Below, piece after piece: positions 62,504-64,000 of a stretch of 64,000 nt of DNA. This DNA is from Cryoendolithus antarcticus (Eukaryota > Ascomycota > Dothideomycetes > Cladosporiales > Cladosporiaceae). Under the pieces are notes generated by a model, which did not search any database, was not told where the DNA came from, and saw only the letters and a program-made list of their open reading frames with translations. Every line of letters begins with the position of its first letter. Position 1 is the stretch's first letter. Made by a program: the position numbers and the translations under genes. The stretch spans positions 372,001 to 436,000 of the forward strand of contig NAJO01000037.1 in assembly GCA_002077065.1 (NCBI GenBank), given 5' to 3'.

Positions 62504-64000
62504 TTACGTCTTCATAACCCTCTCCAACCCCTCCAACAAGATATCCGCATGCCTCTTCTGGAAAATCAACATCGGCCTCAACCTTACCGCCATAGCACCA
62601 CTGCCACCAATATTGATCCCCTCGCCCTTAGCCTTCTTCAGCACCTCATCTCTACGCGGTGAGTCCCACGCAATGAACGTGCCCTGGCCCTTGCCACGCA
62701 AGTTTTGGATTTCTTTGGGGTACTTTTGGGCTAGCGATTCGAGACCGGAGTAGAGGTAGGCGCCTGTGGAGGCTGTGTTCTCGACGAGGTTGAGGCGCTC
62801 GATTTCGTCGATGATGGCGCGGAAGAGGAGGGCGCGGGCGGGGTCGCCGAGCCAGCTGGGAAGGTATATTAGCTAGAGCTTAGAAGGGAGGGATAAGGTG
62901 AGGGAAGCTTACGTGTTGAACTGCCTGTACGGCTTGTTGGGTCGCAGCTCAGGGTTGCCGAAGTAATACCCAGCCGCCTGCGCCTTCTTACTGAAGGTCA
63001 CCATGTCTGGCGGGTCTTGCAGGTTCCAGTGATCGTGGGCCCAGAATTTGCCTGTCGCGCCGACACCGGTCTGGACTTCATCCACAATCATGAGAACATC
63101 GTGCTTCTTCGTGATGGCACGGAGACCCTGGAAGAAAGCGGGCGAAGCGTGGTTATCACCACCCTCAGACTGGATGGGCTCGACAATGATAGCAGCAGGT
63201 GGTGAGTGGAAGGTCGTGAGAACGTGCTCGAATTCCTCCAAACACCGCTGCTCCTCCTTCGCGTTCTCCTGGACGTGCTCTTCAAGAGGGTACTTGAGGG
63301 CTGGGAATGAAGCTTGTGGCCAGTCAAAAGCAGGAATATCGAGTTTGTGAATCGGCTTGGAGCGAGTCGTGGAGAGGGAGCCGAAGAGACGGCCGTGGAA
63401 GCCGGTCTTGAAAGATAGGATGGACATGTTAGGCGAGCCAGGAGTCTGGTTGTTCATCGAGGACTCGATGTCTTCGGCGGAGAAGTCGGCGTTGTAGCTG
63501 CCACGTCGTTGCTGGGCCTTCCACATGAAAGCTGCCTTATAAGCAAGCTCATTGGCGTCTGAGCCGGCAGTAGCGGTAAGGACCTGGTTCAAGCCCTTCG
63601 GTGCGACGCGGAGCATACCAGTCTCGAGGATCTCCGCCCAGTCGTGCTGCGGGAAGTTGCCCATCGCTGGACGGTTGATGATTGCTGAAATCATCTGTGG
63701 GCTCATGGCAGCTTGCATGAGGTTGGGGTTGCTGTAGCCGACCGGGATACTAGCGATCTGAGCGTATACATCGAGCAAGACGTTGCCGTCTACGTCTGCG
63801 ATGTAGTTGCCGAAGGAGTCCTGGTAGTTGCACATCATGTTCAAGCTGCGGGTCTCGAACGTCTTGTCGAGCTTGCCAATAGCCTCCAATGCCTTGGGCC
63901 CGGGGATCTGCGTTCGGATGGACGGTCCTGTAGGCTCGCCTGGGAAGAGTGACTCTTCCGCCGAGCTGTGGGAGGATACCTGCTGTGCAGTTGCCGCTGA
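62504..64000 (-). CDS. UGA1: 4-aminobutyrate aminotransferase (5' partial)
   Basis: Mitochondrial or cytosolic PLP enzyme that converts GABA and 2-oxoglutarate to succinate semialdehyde and glutamate. Exons 62913-64000 (open to the window edge) and 62504-62856 (- strand). The start lies beyond base 64000; the last codons read before the edge are SAATAQQVSSHSSAEESLFP. Markers: TGPSIRTQIPGPKALEA, LDVYAQIASIPVGYSNP, TATAGSDANELAYKAAF, EPIQSEGGDNHAS, the PLP-phosphate region VDEVQTGVGATGKFWAH and the Schiff-base Lys in TFSKKAQAAGYYF. A GTAAGC intron of 56 bp separates RQFNT from WLGDPARALL. Confidence 0.95.

Overview
The window is nuclear DNA of a filamentous ascomycete (Pezizomycotina; the mix of genes fits Dothideomycetes, but that rank is a guess). 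Reasons: most genes are split by introns of about 42-85 bp with GT..AG ends and CTNAC-type branch sites. Genes lie on both strands with 50-900 bp between them. HET-domain and HeLo-domain genes, found in filamentous fungi, occur beside conserved eukaryotic genes (alpha-tubulin, ATG8, glycogen branching enzyme, GYP7, YME2, CWC21). Exon limits below were read by eye from splice signals and frame and are predictions.

Left accessory block (1-16.6 kb). Five head-to-tail + strand paralogues (1-6.8 kb) encode a small Zn2Cys6-like cysteine cluster and a C-terminal acidic/basic helix; the first is cut by the window edge. Then come the housekeeping genes YME2 and CWC21. Three tandem - strand paralogues of about 100 residues follow (11.1-13.0 kb); all have a phase-0 intron of 50-52 bp at the same place and a 17-codon last exon. 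Then a large HET-domain gene.

Middle (17-44 kb). ATG8, an M1 aminopeptidase, a small membrane protein, a dynamin-like GTPase, a secreted GH43 arabinanase-like enzyme, the mitochondrial GTP/GDP carrier GGC1, a CMD/AhpD-like protein, an FCP1-like HAD phosphatase with an altered active-site motif, a SPATA20/YyaL-type thioredoxin-fold protein, two fungal membrane proteins, a DszC-like flavin monooxygenase and the Rab-GAP GYP7.

Right part (44-64 kb). Several fungal orphan proteins are mixed with glycogen branching enzyme, mitochondrial ClpX (divergent from it), APC/C subunit Apc15, a double F-box-like protein, a probable ER membrane protein, alpha-tubulin, a WW-domain protein with a Q/G/Y-rich prion-like tail, a HeLo protein with a HET-s-like amyloid motif, and GABA aminotransferase, cut by the right edge.

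There is no operon logic. The parts most likely to be new are the two tandem families and the HET-s-like gene. No transposon, rRNA, tRNA or CRISPR was recognised.
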